Below, piece by piece: positions 63,412 through 64,000 of a DNA stretch of 64,000 nt (the first letter of the stretch is position 1; each line of letters starts with the position of its first letter). Under the pieces are notes generated by a model. It searched no databases and was not told where the DNA came from. It worked only from the letters and a program-made list of their open reading frames with translations. The position numbers and the translations under genes are program-made. Source of the DNA: Fibrobacter sp. (GTDB lineage Bacteria; Fibrobacterota; Fibrobacteria; Fibrobacterales; Fibrobacteraceae); NCBI GenBank assembly GCA_024398835.1, contig JAKSIK010000010.1:1-64000 (forward strand), written 5' to 3'.

Positions 63412-64000
63412 ATGAAGGTTTTTGTTACAGGTGTTGCTGGTCAGCTTGGCCATGATGTGGTGAATGAATTGGCAAAGCGTGGCTATGTCGGAGTGGGTTG
63501 TGATATTGCTCCCGTTTACGCTGGCATTGCTGACGGAAGTGCTGTGACGCAGGCTCCATACGTGTCTATGGATATTACCAATGAATCCATGGTTGCAGAA
63601 TCCATCAAAAATGTAGCCCCGGATGTGGTGGTGCATTGTGCAGCCTGGACTGCCGTAGACTTGGCGGAAGACGAGGATAAACAGGAAAAGGTGCGTGCCA
63701 TCAATGCCAAGGGAACGGAAAACATTGCGAAGGTCTGCAAAGCCATTGGCGCGAAAATGGTCTACATCAGTACGGACTATGTGTTTGATGGCCAGGGAAC
63801 GGAACCTTGGAAACCGGATTGCAAGGATTACAAACCTTTGAATGTTTATGGACAAACTAAATTAGAAGGGGAGTTGGCGGTTTCTTCCCTTTTGGAAAAG
63901 TTCTTTATTGTCCGCATTGCCTGGGTTTTTGGCCTCAACGGGAAGAATTTCATCAAAACCATGCTGAATGTGGGCAAAACTCACGATACGGTTCGTGTGG
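63412..64000 (+). CDS. rfbD: dTDP-4-dehydrorhamnose reductase, cut by window end
   Basis: The ATG at 63412 opens a frame that runs to the window edge (about 196 residues seen). The Rossmann motif VTGVAGQLGHDVVNEL, VVVHCAAWTAVDLAED, INAKGTENIAKVC, YISTDYVFDGQGTEPW, LNVYGQTKLEGE (Tyr-x3-Lys catalytic pair) and VRIAWVFG are the family hallmarks. RfbD reduces the 4-keto sugar to dTDP-L-rhamnose for surface polysaccharide. The C-terminus is outside the window. A minus-strand frame opposite to it is a shadow. Confidence 0.9.
   Translation, partial: MKVFVTGVAGQLGHDVVNELAKRGYVGVGCDIAPVYAGIADGSAVTQAPYVSMDITNESMVAESIKNVAPDVVVHCAAWTAVDLAEDEDKQEKVRAINAKGTENIAKVCKAIGAKMVYISTDYVFDGQGTEPWKPDCKDYKPLNVYGQTKLEGELAVSSLLEKFFIVRIAWVFGLNGKNFIKTMLNVGKTHDTVRV

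Overview
The window looks like chromosomal DNA from a Fibrobacter-type bacterium. Two proteins carry the Fibrobacter succinogenes major paralogous domain (FISUMP). The cell envelope is Gram-negative (LptE-like lipoprotein, OmpA-family protein, SPOR protein, PpiD/SurA-like chaperone, many lipoproteins). Genes are dense, with frequent 1-20 base overlaps. Gene names rest on motif recognition by eye; no database search was run.

Positions 1-5900 are an accessory region. It has an AT-rich start with a perfect operator-like dyad, a run of nested hairpins (433-625) that looks like a structured RNA, a 35-residue zinc-ribbon peptide, an orphan membrane protein, two uracil-DNA-glycosylase-fold genes (the first frameshifted and truncated) around a glycine-zipper peptide, a Fic-domain remnant and a FISUMP gene. 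Three copies of a short dyad (CGACA-N5-TGTCG) punctuate it; two share 19 identical bases and bracket a 1.2 kb cassette-like segment. An orphan two-gene operon with a TIM-barrel protein follows.

Positions 6000-33000 are mostly housekeeping: thiL-gspE/pilB, comEC, a lipoprotein metalloprotease, two DUF4416 paralogues, a GIY-YIG gene embedded in dispersed repeats, a lipoprotein-phoH-pgpH operon, an M24 peptidase, a three-domain LplT-PlsC-acyl-ACP-synthetase fusion, and a TPP-riboswitch thiM-thiE operon right behind argS-rsfS. Then come panD, tRNA-Leu(CAA), a SPOR protein, miaB and gph.

Positions 33000-54500 hold a glutaminyl cyclase, serS, lptE, ilvBN, radC, a large OmpA protein with cysteine-rich thrombospondin-type-3-like repeats, leuB, a Xer recombinase, tRNA-Lys(CTT) with a clear promoter and terminator, a sugar nucleotidyltransferase, glgB, an aldehyde dehydrogenase, a MurC-family ligase, a cvpA-protein kinase operon and nadB.

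Positions 54500-64000 hold a PpiD-like chaperone and dnaA. The dnaA upstream region has a cluster of DnaA-box-like sites and may be the replication origin. To its right, genes run mostly on the plus strand: a membrane protein, a squalene/phytoene synthase, lspA, a FISUMP lipoprotein and rluD. A divergent acyl-CoA thioesterase and an rfbD-like gene cut by the window edge close the region.
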